Assembly: GCF_020144665.1 (NCBI RefSeq)
Contig: NZ_JAAHBQ010000006.1
Coordinates: 23,818 to 87,817 of the forward strand
Direction: 5' to 3'
DNA from: Oscillatoria salina IIICB1
GTDB taxonomy: Bacteria > Cyanobacteriota > Cyanobacteriia > Cyanobacteriales > SIO1D9
DNA length: 64,000 bases
The notes under the pieces are model-generated. The model was not told where the DNA came from and made no database searches. It saw only the letters and a program-made list of their open reading frames with translations. Shown here piece by piece: positions 23,772 to 32,708 of the stretch. The translations under genes and the position numbers were made by a program. Numbering within the stretch: the first letter of the stretch is position 1; every line of letters starts with the position of its first letter.

Positions 23772-25544
23772 TTACTGTTCCCTGGCTATAGATTTCAGTC
23801 GTTTCTGTGCCATCCCAATCCAGATATCTTCATCCTCATCTTCTGGGTTGGCTGCCTCTAAGCAACTATGCCAAATATCTAATGCTACTACACCTTGAGC
23901 TTCTTTTACCTGGGCGAGGAGACAAAGAGCGTCAGCGCGTTGACTATCTATTTCTATTGCTTTTTCTAAGTTTTCTAAAGCTTCTTGATGGCGACCTTGT
24001 AACAGTCTTGCCCAACCTAAGTTTTTCCACAACGCATACTTAACTGGATCTTGTTCGGCTAAATCTAAACCATCGAGTAGTAACTCGACAGCTTTAGTGT
24101 AATCTTGTTTGTGAATGATGTACAAACGACCTAATTGGCTATAAGCAGCAGGTAAACCTAATTCTGCCGATCGCCAATATTTTTCCATTGCACAATCAAA
24201 GTCTTGGCGCTTTTGACAATGCCATGCTTGATTGTAAAGAACGGCGCGATTGTTTGGGTTAATTCTTGTAGCAAGATTAAATTTTTCTAACCCTTTAGCT
24301 AATTCCCCTTGAGTATAATCTTCTAAACCTTTATTGTTAATAAATTTAGCTAACTGGGGCGAAACAAAATACCATGAAGGTAAACCAATAGTTACTAATA
24401 ACAAGGCTGCCCAAATTAACTTTATTGTCGGTAAATTAATTGTCGGCAAGAACTGAGTTTTTCTCGGCTGTAATTCCCAATTAAAAGTTGCTGTGCCAGG
24501 ATTTTGGCAGATTGTTGGTAGCCAACTTGCACAAGGAAATTCGTCTTCTAATCCTTGTAATCTTTCTCTTGCTTCTCGCACTGCTTGATAAAAAGGTTTA
24601 CCTTTAGCAAAAGCTTGAAGAAAATGCAATAAAAATTCTTGGGCAACTCGATCTGGTACTAATTCACGCATGACAATCATTTGCGGAATGTTTAAGTCAT
24701 CGAGTTGTTTGGCTAAACCTAAACCATCGCAAGAGTTAAAAATTGCGAGTTTCAAACCATTGTTAACTGCTTTTCTTAAGCCGTACCAAAGTTCGTCGAT
24801 AGTTAAACTATCATGAGGGTTAATATAAATTCGACCTGTTTCTCCTTCGGTTTCGCTATGTCCGGCAAAAAAGATAATATCCCAAGGTTGTTCCCATAAT
24901 TGGTCGTTGATTTCTTGCCGTGTTTTCTCAATTAAAAAAACGGTTTCTATATTGGTTAGATTTAACAAAATTTCTCGATCTTTTTCTGTATCAATTCCTT
25001 GACTGTTACCGATAATTGCTAAGATTTTTACTTTATTTTTAGTTGGGATAGTAGCTAAGGTTAACGAGCGTTCAAAGTTGGTAGAACCAATTGCTACTTC
25101 TGCTTTATTATAGCGTTCAAAAAAGTCCCATAAATGCCAAGGAAGCTTCTGAAGATTATTGTCTTCAGTACGAATTAAGACGCGAATTTCTTCGTCCCGG
25201 CTTAGTTCTTCTCGCAAACGAGTATTGATTTCGCGAAAATCTGGGGAAAGTAGCCAGTTATTTAACTCTTTTGCAATTTTTTTCGCTGATTCACGACATT
25301 CGCGAATGCGTTTGTTGATACTGCCATTGTATTTGATTTTTTTCGGTTTAATGCGAGTGGGCGATCCTAATGTGCGATATTTTTCTTGCCAATGATGGAC
25401 AATTTCGGTAGCTAATTCTTGGTTGGCGGGTAAATAACCAGCAATTTCGGTTTCGGGGTGCGAATTTTCTGCTTGAATCTGCAAAGTTACTCGCAATGTC
25501 TGGGTTAAATCACCATCTAGCTTGAGGACAACTAACTTACTCAT
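23772..25544 (-). CDS. CHAT-domain protease-like protein with transmembrane and TPR segments
   Basis: A 590-residue protein. The N-terminal about 150 residues are a region typical of cyanobacterial CHAT proteins (RVLIRTEDNNLQKLPWHLWDFF). The caspase-like CHAT domain follows, with the His motif IIFFAGHSET (His229) and the Cys motif LAIFNSCDGLGLA (Cys272), the expected catalytic dyad, both intact. A single membrane helix (about 375-394) leads to TPR-like repeats to the C-terminus (YTQGELAKGLEKFNLATRINPNN, ALWKNLGWARLLQGRHQEAL). CHAT proteases act in programmed responses such as caspase-like effectors activated by sensors. Its trigger and substrate are unknown. It lies beside two small secreted peptides and a truncated regulator-like gene. 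Confidence 0.85.
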   Translation of the reverse strand: MSKLVVLKLDGDLTQTLRVTLQIQAENSHPETEIAGYLPANQELATEIVHHWQEKYRTLGSPTRIKPKKIKYNGSINKRIRECRESAKKIAKELNNWLLSPDFREINTRLREELSRDEEIRVLIRTEDNNLQKLPWHLWDFFERYNKAEVAIGSTNFERSLTLATIPTKNKVKILAIIGNSQGIDTEKDREILLNLTNIETVFLIEKTRQEINDQLWEQPWDIIFFAGHSETEGETGRIYINPHDSLTIDELWYGLRKAVNNGLKLAIFNSCDGLGLAKQLDDLNIPQMIVMRELVPDRVAQEFLLHFLQAFAKGKPFYQAVREARERLQGLEDEFPCASWLPTICQNPGTATFNWELQPRKTQFLPTINLPTIKLIWAALLLVTIGLPSWYFVSPQLAKFINNKGLEDYTQGELAKGLEKFNLATRINPNNRAVLYNQAWHCQKRQDFDCAMEKYWRSAELGLPAAYSQLGRLYIIHKQDYTKAVELLLDGLDLAEQDPVKYALWKNLGWARLLQGRHQEALENLEKAIEIDSQRADALCLLAQVKEAQGVVALDIWHSCLEAANPEDEDEDIWIGMAQKRLKSIAREQ

Positions 25545-25610
25545 AATTAAGATTGATGAGATGAGCTATGATTATTTTAACTGATTGAGACGGATCTGTT
25601 TCAAAAGGAG

Positions 25611-25633
25611 ACCCTCTCTTTTTCAGAGAGGGT
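25611..25633 (-). terminator. Probable terminator hairpin
   Basis: A perfect 9-bp inverted repeat, ACCCTCTCT/AGAGAGGGT with a five-base loop, lies downstream of the frameshifted glycosyltransferase in the minus direction. The T-run after it is short (CTCCTTTTG). Confidence 0.45.
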
Positions 25634-25734
25634 TTGGAGGAATGGTTAATTTGGTTACAATCAGCTTGCTAGAAACTGACTACTTTAACTTATTGACAAT
25701 TTACAAGTAATTTTGTACTAAAAAGGAAGGGTTG

Positions 25735-26636
25735 TTAAACAGTTATTTTTGGTGGTATTGGGGAATGAGGATAATCAAGTTCGGGAGCAAGAGCAAAAGA
25801 TTGTTTGTTTGGTTGAGATAAAAGTAAATGATTTTGTTTTAATTCCCAAAGTTTGAGTAAAATCAAATATTCGTAAAAAGCTTGGAGGGTACACCAAACA
25901 AAACCAGCTTGTCCATCGAAAATTCCGCGAGAATGTACATATAAAACCAGCGCAGAAAAGGTCGAAATGGTAAGCGTAAAGATAAATCTTTTAAAGCGCG
26001 TCGTCTTTCGATTTCGGTGCGTCCCGAAAATAAGTTACGCCAGTTAATTGTTTGATGTTGAAGTTGATAAAGGGTTTCTACGGCTTCGTCTGTAGAATAA
26101 CGGTTGTGTTTTTCGATCCAGCGACTAAAGCCTTTACTACAGGTATAGTGAGGATAGGTTTGGGTGAGGAAATTAGTTGCACCATTGCAAACTTCTCTTT
26201 CTGCATGACCGTAGTCGGTAAAGTAAACTTTGTCTTTGTGTAATAAGCGCAGTTGGTAGCGAGGATATTGGGTACTGCGACGTATCCATTTATTCATAAA
26301 GATGACTCGTTCGGCGACATAGTAACCGACGTATTGGGGGTTTTGAATTGCTTGCAAACATTCGTTATATAATGCTGGGGTCATGCGTTCGTCGGCTTCG
26401 AGGATGTAAACCCATTTGTGTTTGGTGGGAACATTTTTTAACATCCAGGTACGTTGTTTGCCGTGGGATTCAAAGGTATGCTGTACGATGGTTACGGGAC
26501 AAAGACTGGCGATGTCGATGGTGCGATCGCTACTGAATGAGTCTACGATGATGACATCGTCGGATAAGAGTGCGGATTTGATACAAGCGCCGATGTCTTG
26601 TTCTTCGTTGTGGGTAAGGATAATAATTGAGATCAT
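25735..26636 (-). pseudogene. Glycosyltransferase family 2 (WaaE-like), frameshifted near its 3' end
   Basis: From the ATG at 26636 the frame encodes a GT2 enzyme of the lipopolysaccharide-core/WaaE type: MISIIILTHNEEQDIGACI, DDVIIVDSFSSDRT, VYILEADERMTP (metal site), then YGHAEREVCN. It stops at 25863 after the atypical end EFSMDKLVLFGVPSKLFTNI. The other frame, entered at about 25929-25934, restores the expected family C-terminus, SRGIFDGQAGFVWCTLQAFY followed by EYLILLKLWELK, and runs to a stop at 25735-25737. The whole span is 902 bases, two over a multiple of three, as a single-base loss (or two-base gain) predicts. The core catalytic domain is intact, so the shorter protein might still be made. 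Confidence 0.75.
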
Positions 26637-26696
26637 CTTTCTGAGATAGGGAAAATGTTTAGTCTGATTACACTACGAATTATGTCTAGCGATCGC

Positions 26697-27062
26697 TTAA
26701 TTATACGTTTTTTGTGCCATGTTTCTTACTCGTTGGAAAGCGGCAAAATATTCACTGTGGGTAGATAAACTCAGAGGATTGGGGAAGCGAGTATGTTTTT
26801 TTTGAGCGGCTTTGATTCCCCAATGAGCGGCTTTGAAAATTTGTGGGAGTAGGGTTTCTTTGGCTTGAGCTTGTTGCCAATACCATCCTTCTTCGGTGGT
26901 AGCATATAAAGGAGGTAAACGATTGAGTGCATAGGCGATCGCCTCAGCTTGGTTAATCGATTCCACTACACTTAGAGGTAGGGTTTGAAGCAACTGTTCG
27001 ACTGCTTCTGTTACCAATGGTTCCATTGCATTTGTGTAAGTAGAAAGTTGTGGTAGTTGCAC
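26697..27062 (-). CDS. ComFB family protein
   Basis: The 121-residue product matches the late-competence ComFB family: MEPLVTEAVEQLLQTLP, then QAEAIAYALNRLPPLYATTEEGWYWQQ, the conserved core. The C-terminal half (HWGIKAAQKKHTRFPNPLSL) is basic. Cyanobacterial ComFB-domain proteins have been described as cyclic dinucleotide receptors, so a signalling role is more likely than a direct competence function. It is transcribed in the same direction as the glycosyltransferase downstream, 60 bases away. Confidence 0.8.
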   Translation of the reverse strand: MQLPQLSTYTNAMEPLVTEAVEQLLQTLPLSVVESINQAEAIAYALNRLPPLYATTEEGWYWQQAQAKETLLPQIFKAAHWGIKAAQKKHTRFPNPLSLSTHSEYFAAFQRVRNMAQKTYN

Positions 27063-27389
27063 GATCGAAATTCCTCAATTAATCTCTTTGACGATGAATT
27101 TAATTTGGCGATCGCCTTTTTTTGGCGATCTCTGTAACTCTCAAGCTCGAACGTAATTTTACTGAGCCTTTAATTACCTCTCGCTAGAGAACAAGGTTTT
27201 TTATGCGTAATTACGGATTTTGTTACAAAAATTTACCTTTTGCGGTAGTTAATGCTCGCGACTTTCACAGATCTCCCAACAGTAGGAGATTTACGATACA
27301 GACAACATCAGAATCGATCGAGTATTGTTATTTAATCAAGTCACGGTCGCAATTTGAGTTGTGACTTGCGGACAAAACTACCGAAACAG
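27063..27389. other. Divergent intergenic region, comFB to antiporter
   Basis: It contains GGCGATCGCC near 27106 (a HIP1 site) followed by a T-run, and a GGCGATC repeat near 27125. It should hold the two divergent promoters. No RNA gene was recognised. Confidence 0.4.
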
Positions 27390-28601
27390 ATGATTATTAC
27401 CACACAATTTGCCCAAGTTAGCAGCAGTTTACCCGTCAAAGATCCAGTTTATATTTTCTGCATAATACTACTAGCAATTTGGCTTGCACCAGCGATCGCT
27501 TATCGCTTGCGTCTTCCTCCTTTGGTAGTATTAATTCTATTTGGGATGATTTTAGGTACAAATGTTTTAGGAGTCCTGGAGAGAGACGCACAACTGATTT
27601 TATTAGAAAAAGTCGGCTTACTATACATTATGCTTGCCGCAGGGATGCAAATGGACTTAGGAAATTTGCAGAAAGTCGGTATGCGATCGCTAATTTTTGG
27701 TTTACTTACATTTAGCGTTCCTTTGACAATTGGCGTAATCTCAGGTCAATTGCTTGGTTATACTCTCCTAGCTGCGATTTTACTAGGTATAATTTATTCT
27801 CCCCATACGTTGCTATCTTATCCGATTATGACTAATTTGGGTATCTCTCAAAAAGAACCTGTAGGTGTAGCGGTGGGAAGTACCGTTGTTACCTCAATTT
27901 TAACCTTAATTGGCTTATCGATCGTTCAGGCGATCGCGAGCGGTAATGTCGGTATTTTGCTCGGGATTAAACTATTAATTTTTCTTCCTTTATTAACTTT
28001 ATTTGCTTTCTGGATTATTCCCCTATTAGGACGCCAAATTTTAGACCCTTTTGCTACATTTCTGACACCTCATTTTGTCTTTGTTCTCGCTTGTTTATTT
28101 GTTACAGCTAGCGCCACTTTATTACTAGGAGTTGATTCAATTGTCGGTGCTTTTATTGCCGGATTAGCACTCAACCCCTTAATTCCTTTAAGTAGTCCCT
28201 TAATGAAACAAATAGAATTTGTCGGCAACAGTTTATTTATCCCTGCCTTTTTAATTTCTGTCGGAATTCTCTCTAATCCGAGCATTTTATTTAGTAACCG
28301 AGAAAACCTCAGTATTATTGTTATTGTCGTAATTGGCGCAGTAATTGCCAAATTTATTGCCGCCTGGCTAGCAGGTCAATTGTTTAAATACCATTTTGAT
28401 GAGATAATGATAATGTTTAGTCTAACTGTATCTCGCGCCGCTTTAGTCTTAGTAATTGCCTTATTCGGCAAAGATGCAGGTTTACTCAATGAAGGAATTT
28501 TTAATGCTGTAATTATCTACATTTTAGTCACTTGTTTAGCAGGACCGATCGCCGCCGAGATTTTTGGAAAGCGCATCGCTACTAAAATTGAGCTTCTTTA
28601 G
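27390..28601 (+). CDS. Kef/CPA2-type cation:proton antiporter
   Basis: An about 403-residue membrane protein with 11-12 hydrophobic helices and the CPA2 pattern: LPPLVVLILFGMILGTNVLG, LLYIMLAAGMQMDLGNL, IIYSPHTLLSYPIMTNLGI, and LLLGVDSIVGAFIAGLALNPLIP with the ion-binding acidic position. A late EIMIMFSLTVSRAALVLVIALFG segment follows. It lacks the cytosolic RCK/TrkA domain of full KefB/C. It should exchange K+ or Na+ for protons. I chose the ATG at 27390 (MIITTQFAQV); the frame opens 12 codons earlier with a TTG. A glycosyltransferase gene follows 45 bases downstream. Confidence 0.85.
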   Translation: MIITTQFAQVSSSLPVKDPVYIFCIILLAIWLAPAIAYRLRLPPLVVLILFGMILGTNVLGVLERDAQLILLEKVGLLYIMLAAGMQMDLGNLQKVGMRSLIFGLLTFSVPLTIGVISGQLLGYTLLAAILLGIIYSPHTLLSYPIMTNLGISQKEPVGVAVGSTVVTSILTLIGLSIVQAIASGNVGILLGIKLLIFLPLLTLFAFWIIPLLGRQILDPFATFLTPHFVFVLACLFVTASATLLLGVDSIVGAFIAGLALNPLIPLSSPLMKQIEFVGNSLFIPAFLISVGILSNPSILFSNRENLSIIVIVVIGAVIAKFIAAWLAGQLFKYHFDEIMIMFSLTVSRAALVLVIALFGKDAGLLNEGIFNAVIIYILVTCLAGPIAAEIFGKRIATKIELL

Positions 28602-28646
28602 ACTGACTTTTTCCAGCTTGCCCGATCTTTTAGAGATTTTAATCGA

Positions 28647-29333
28647 ATGACATTAGCAACAATTTCGGTTATAATTCCAGTTTTAAACGAAGCAAACACG
28701 ATAGAAAATACTTTACTAAAACTGCAAAAATCCCCAAATAGAGAGATAATTGTTGTTGATGGTGGTAGTCAAGATGATACAGTCCAATTAGCGCAAAATT
28801 TCCCCGTAAAAGTTATTTCTCGTCCGAATGTTGGTCGCGCCAATCAAATGAATGCTGGTGCAAAAATTGCTTCTGGGGAGATTTTACTATTTCTCCACGC
28901 CGATACTTACTTACCTGCTGGTTACGAAAAATTTGTCCGAGAAACCATATCTCAACCAGGAATCATTGCTGGCGCATTTGAATTAGGAATTGATGCCCCA
29001 GGATTAGGCTTGCGGGCGATCGAAAAAATGGTAAACTGGCGATCGCATTTCTTTGCCATGCCTTACGGAGATCAAGCGATCTTCGTGAAAACTACCGTAT
29101 TTCAAGACATGGGCGGCTTTCCCAATTTACCAATTATGGAAGACTTTGAACTGATCCTGCGTCTCAAACGCCAAGGAAAAATCGCGATCGCGCCCGCAGC
29201 AGTGCAAACCTCTGCCCGTCGCTGGCAAAAATTAGGAATCTTCAAAACTACCTTAATTAATCAACTAATTATTATTGGTTACTACTTAAAAATTCCACCC
29301 ACCCAATTGAAAAACTGGTATCGCAAATTGTAG
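28647..29333 (+). CDS. TIGR04283 family glycosyltransferase
   Basis: A 228-residue GT2-type protein with VIIPVLNEANTIENTL, IIVVDGGSQDDT, SRPNVGRANQMNAGAKIASGEILLFLHADT, and PYGDQAIFVKTTVFQDMGGFPNLPIMEDFEL. These segments define TIGR04283, often called arsenosugar-biosynthesis glycosyltransferase. No arsenic gene (arsM, arsS) is nearby, so the name should not be taken as function. Its TAG stop lies in the stem of a hairpin shared with the convergent M61 peptidase gene. Confidence 0.88.
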   Translation: MTLATISVIIPVLNEANTIENTLLKLQKSPNREIIVVDGGSQDDTVQLAQNFPVKVISRPNVGRANQMNAGAKIASGEILLFLHADTYLPAGYEKFVRETISQPGIIAGAFELGIDAPGLGLRAIEKMVNWRSHFFAMPYGDQAIFVKTTVFQDMGGFPNLPIMEDFELILRLKRQGKIAIAPAAVQTSARRWQKLGIFKTTLINQLIIIGYYLKIPPTQLKNWYRKL

Positions 29334-29358
29334 AGACATTATCTTCAACGTCTCTACT
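29331..29358. terminator. Bidirectional terminator between convergent genes
   Basis: A perfect 8-bp inverted repeat GTAGAGAC/GTCTCTAC with a 12-base loop separates the stops of the glycosyltransferase (+) and the M61 peptidase (-). T-rich sequence follows on the plus side. Confidence 0.55.
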
Positions 29359-29364
29359 AAATAT

Positions 29365-31140
29365 TTACTTTTTCAACCAACCAGAATACAAATCTACTTG
29401 CTCCTTACTTGGCGACTTAATCCTCACAACTTGATAACTACTTGGTTGCGGTTTGCCCAACTTAACCTGATAAGTTTTCAACTCATCCTGATGGAAAACC
29501 GTCACCGAAATTTTATCCCCAGCTTGATAATCCTTCAAACGTTCATTAAGTCGATCCGCAGTTACTCGCATTCGGGCGATCGCCAATAACTCATCATCAG
29601 CATCAATTCCCGCAATAGCCGCCGGAGAATTATTTTCCACAAACTCGATCGTATCCTTGCCATTTTTGGTAACAACTTTGGCGCCAAAATATGGTACAGG
29701 TTCGCTATCTTCAATCTGTTTAATTTTCAAACCAAAAGGTTGCAGATACTCATCAAAAGGTAACTCATCCAAACCATCAATGTAGCGATCGCTAAAGGAG
29801 CTTAAATCTGTCTCGGCTACTGATTCTAGCACTTCTAGTAACTCTTCGGGAGTAAAACCCACCTCATCCTTACCAAAACGCTGCCACATAATCTTCATCA
29901 CATCATCCAGCGATCGCTGATTTTGATGCCGTTTCCGAATCAGCAAATCCAACAACAACGACACCATTTGTCCTTTCAAATAATAAGAAATCTGCGAATT
30001 ATCGCTATTTGCATCCCGCCGATACAACTTAATCCAAGCATCAAAACTCGACTCACTTAACGGCTGCACTTTGCGCCCTGGTGTCGTCAAATACTTCGTC
30101 AAATCTTTACTCAATGCTTCTAAAAAACCATCCGGATCGTAAACTTTTGCTCGCAAAGGAATCAACAGATCGTAATAACTTGTCGTTCCCTCACAAAACC
30201 ACAACGAAGTCGTATAATTTTCCCCTTCGTAATCAAACTTTTCCAAGGCCTTCGGGCGAATCCTTTTCACATTCCACAAGTGAAAAAACTCATGTGCCAC
30301 CAACTGCATAAAACGGTCATATTTATCCTTAGCCCGAAAACCAAAACGAGGATAATTCAAAGAAGTCGAATTTTTATGTTCTAACCCACCAAATCCACTA
30401 CCCGATAAATGCAATAAAAACAAATAACTTTCATAAGGCAAACCACCATAAATCTTCGCTTCCGCTTCAATAATTTTCCTCGTATCAGCAATTATTTTAG
30501 TAGGATTTGCATTACCCTTACCCCAAATTGCTAATTGATGAGGTTTACCTAACACTTCAAAATCATAAACTTGGTGAGTCCCAATCTCAAAAGGACTATC
30601 AACCAAAGTATCAAAATCTTCTGCCCAAAAACTATTGACTTTATCCTTAATTTCCGGTAAAGCCGTGCTAACTAGCCAATCAGACTTTGGCGGTACAATC
30701 CGAACAGTTATCGATTCTTGCTCCCAACCAGGAATAAAAAAGAACAAAGCCGCCCCATTAAAATAGCCGTGGGTAGCATCCAAATGATTCGTCCGTACCG
30801 TCAAATCATTGGCAAAAACCCGGTATTTCACCTTAATTTCCGCAACACTTTCCGTCTCAATTTGCCAATGATTTTTGCTCAGTTTTCGGCTAAATAAAAT
30901 TTTCTTCTCATCACTTGTCTGCGCCCGAAAATCCTGTATTTGTTTCGCATACTCGCGCACCAAATAAGATCCCGGAGTCCAAACAGGCATTTTCAAATCC
31001 AATACAGCTGCTTGCCAGTTTGTCACCTGTAACGTCACCTCAAATAAATGCGATTCCGGCACAGACATCGCCACTTCATAATGAATAATCGGAGTAGTTT
31101 TTACGGTCAAAGGTTTGTGAATAGCTGTAGCTTTAGTCAT
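29365..31140 (-). CDS. M61 family metallopeptidase (glycyl-aminopeptidase type) with PDZ domain
   Basis: A 591-residue protein. The N-terminal beta-rich domain (MPVWTPGSYLVREYAKQI) is followed by the gluzincin active site: LVAHEFFHLWNVKRIRP, with His283, Glu284 and His287, and the downstream Glu in WFCEGTTSYYDLL. A GGLEHKNS substrate-groove motif precedes it. The C-terminal about 100 residues form a PDZ domain (FGAKVVTKNG, NSPAAIAGIDADDELLAI). No signal peptide is obvious. M61 enzymes cleave N-terminal Gly or Ala from peptides; the physiological substrate here is unknown. Confidence 0.92.
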   Translation of the reverse strand: MTKATAIHKPLTVKTTPIIHYEVAMSVPESHLFEVTLQVTNWQAAVLDLKMPVWTPGSYLVREYAKQIQDFRAQTSDEKKILFSRKLSKNHWQIETESVAEIKVKYRVFANDLTVRTNHLDATHGYFNGAALFFFIPGWEQESITVRIVPPKSDWLVSTALPEIKDKVNSFWAEDFDTLVDSPFEIGTHQVYDFEVLGKPHQLAIWGKGNANPTKIIADTRKIIEAEAKIYGGLPYESYLFLLHLSGSGFGGLEHKNSTSLNYPRFGFRAKDKYDRFMQLVAHEFFHLWNVKRIRPKALEKFDYEGENYTTSLWFCEGTTSYYDLLIPLRAKVYDPDGFLEALSKDLTKYLTTPGRKVQPLSESSFDAWIKLYRRDANSDNSQISYYLKGQMVSLLLDLLIRKRHQNQRSLDDVMKIMWQRFGKDEVGFTPEELLEVLESVAETDLSSFSDRYIDGLDELPFDEYLQPFGLKIKQIEDSEPVPYFGAKVVTKNGKDTIEFVENNSPAAIAGIDADDELLAIARMRVTADRLNERLKDYQAGDKISVTVFHQDELKTYQVKLGKPQPSSYQVVRIKSPSKEQVDLYSGWLKK

Positions 31141-31234
31141 TTGCAGTTTCAGCGTAGTTATCTATTCTTTTAACAATCCCAAAAGCGCCGATGCACCAAC
31201 TGAAAATTGCTATTAACTTGTCTATTAAACTTGA

Positions 31235-31264
31235 AACCAAAGGGCTTATTTTTTGCCTTTGGTT
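31235..31264 (-). terminator. Hairpin downstream of the Crp/Fnr gene
   Basis: 9-bp perfect arms AACCAAAGG/CCTTTGGTT around a 12-base loop, 17 bases past the crp-type gene stop. It lacks a clear T-run in the minus direction. Confidence 0.4.
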
Positions 31265-31280
31265 AGGAGTAAAAACCTAA

Positions 31281-31967
31281 CTATACTCGCCCAGCCAAAT
31301 GAGTTAACTGTTTGAGATTAATCAAACACAAAGTTCGACGTGAAGGATCTATGTCAACCCAGCCTTTACTTTGTAGTTTCTCCATAATTTTTTTCGTTTC
31401 TTCAACACCAATCCCAGAAACATCAGCTAAATCTTGATGGGGAATATTTAATATTTGCGTCCCCTTTTCCGTCGCTTCGCCATAGCTTTCTGCTAGGTAA
31501 ACCAGGGTATTAGCCAACTTCACGGCGGGCGGTTGATTTCGCAGTTGGAAACGGGCATTAGTTTGCCGCAGACGCCGCACCATTAACTGTAACATTCGGT
31601 GATGTAGCTGAGGATCTTTAAACAAAGTTTGGATAAAGCGCTGGGCGGAAACACTGAGTAGCTTCACGTCCGAGAGGGCTACCACATCATTCGATCGCGG
31701 CGACTCATCGAGAATCGCCATTTCCCCAAAAAAATCACCCCGACCCATAAGTGCCAGCGTGACAGGCTTTTCCTTAGACAAGCGTCGGACTTTCACCCAA
31801 CCAGAGATAATGAAATACACCGCGTTGCCCCAAGAATCTTCCATTACCACAGCCCGGTCTTCTGGGTATTCATGTTCTACAGCCACAGAAAGCAGCCAGT
31901 CAAGGGTTTCTGGGTTGGCGGTGTTAAATAGCGGGAAAAGCTCGCTAAAAGCTTTAGTCTCCATCAA
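31281..31967 (-). CDS. Crp/Fnr family transcriptional regulator
   Basis: A 228-residue regulator. The N-terminal cyclic-nucleotide-binding-like barrel contains YFIISGWVKVRRLS and GRGDFFGEMAILDESPRSNDVVAL, which corresponds to the phosphate-binding cassette. A long dimerisation helix (RMLQLMVRRLRQTNARFQLR) and a winged helix-turn-helix follow, with the recognition region PHQDLADVSGIGVEETKKIMEKL. Known effector-binding residues are only partly kept, so the ligand is uncertain. It shares its direction with the M61 gene downstream, 140 bases away with a hairpin between. Confidence 0.9.
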   Translation of the reverse strand: MMETKAFSELFPLFNTANPETLDWLLSVAVEHEYPEDRAVVMEDSWGNAVYFIISGWVKVRRLSKEKPVTLALMGRGDFFGEMAILDESPRSNDVVALSDVKLLSVSAQRFIQTLFKDPQLHHRMLQLMVRRLRQTNARFQLRNQPPAVKLANTLVYLAESYGEATEKGTQILNIPHQDLADVSGIGVEETKKIMEKLQSKGWVDIDPSRRTLCLINLKQLTHLAGRV

Positions 31968-32234
31968 AGGTTAAATCGCGAGAAAATACAAAGTTAGTGA
32001 CGCTCACTTGCTCCTAGTTAGCACTCAGAAACTTCTGAAACCAACTCGAACAGCTTTTGAGACGTTCACCAGTATATGCTAGCGGGTTAGAGGTTCCCAT
32101 GCTTCCATTAGACCACAGGATTCTTGACAACTCCAAGCAACTGACCACAAAAATTAGTGGAGGACTAGCTCTTCCTCCACTTAAATCTTATCAACTGACC
32201 AGGGTTAGACGAAAAAAGAAATATTTTAGTAAAA

Positions 32235-32387
32235 TTACCAATCTGACTCTTGCTTTTTCTGAACTGGGTCGCCAGAAAATGGTTGAACGCCCGTCGCTGG
32301 ATAGCGATCGTCATTCGGTCCAAAAATGCGAGCAACTGCTTCGGAAATGTAGTTACCGATTGTGTTGAAAAATTTGGAGATACCCAT
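32235..32387 (-). CDS. Small conserved-looking protein (50 residues)
   Basis: A strong Shine-Dalgarno (GGAGG, 8 bases from the ATG) precedes a 50-residue reading frame. The first half is an amphipathic helix (MGISKFFNTIGNYISEAVARI). The second half is FGPNDDRYPATGVQPFSGDP with a short charged tail ending in DW. Short proteins with a similar ATGVQPF(x)GDP end are, from memory, widespread in cyanobacteria, but I know no function. It is too short for routine gene calling and overlaps a longer spurious frame on the other strand. Confidence 0.7.
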   Translation of the reverse strand: MGISKFFNTIGNYISEAVARIFGPNDDRYPATGVQPFSGDPVQKKQESDW

Positions 32388-32708
32388 AAAATTAACCTCC
32401 GTTGATTAAGATATTGAATGCAGTCAATTTAAAAGTTGTCTTTAAATTAACTGCACACTTTCATTATCTCTAAAAATAAATCGAAGAGATTTATTTTTCT
32501 GGTTTTGCAATATATTTTTGAAGATGTTTGCAAGAGTTTGTTCAACTTATAATTTCTTGGTATTAGTTAAAGTTTCTCAATGTTGGGGGTTGGGGTTTTC
32601 AGTTAACAGTTAGCAGTTATCAGTTAGCAGTTAGCAGTGAACAGTTAGCAGTTAGCAGTTAGCAGTAGTTCTGTGAATTTAATGCTAAACAATCAAATCG
32701 AGGGATAA
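32388..32708. other. Intergenic region with heptamer repeats
   Basis: It contains the leader of the 50-residue gene, an AT-rich stretch, and at 32598-32665 a run of about nine CAGTTAG/CAGTGAA heptamers. No further gene was seen. Confidence 0.6.
32598..32665 (+). repeat. CAGTTAG/CAGTGAA heptamer repeats
   Basis: About nine near-perfect tandem heptamers, the same family as at 21338 and 40346. Confidence 0.85.

Noticed and set aside
32057..32368. 103-codon plus-strand frame
   Set aside because: It opposes the 50-residue minus-strand gene at 32235-32387, which has a strong ribosome site. The plus frame has none and no protein-like pattern.
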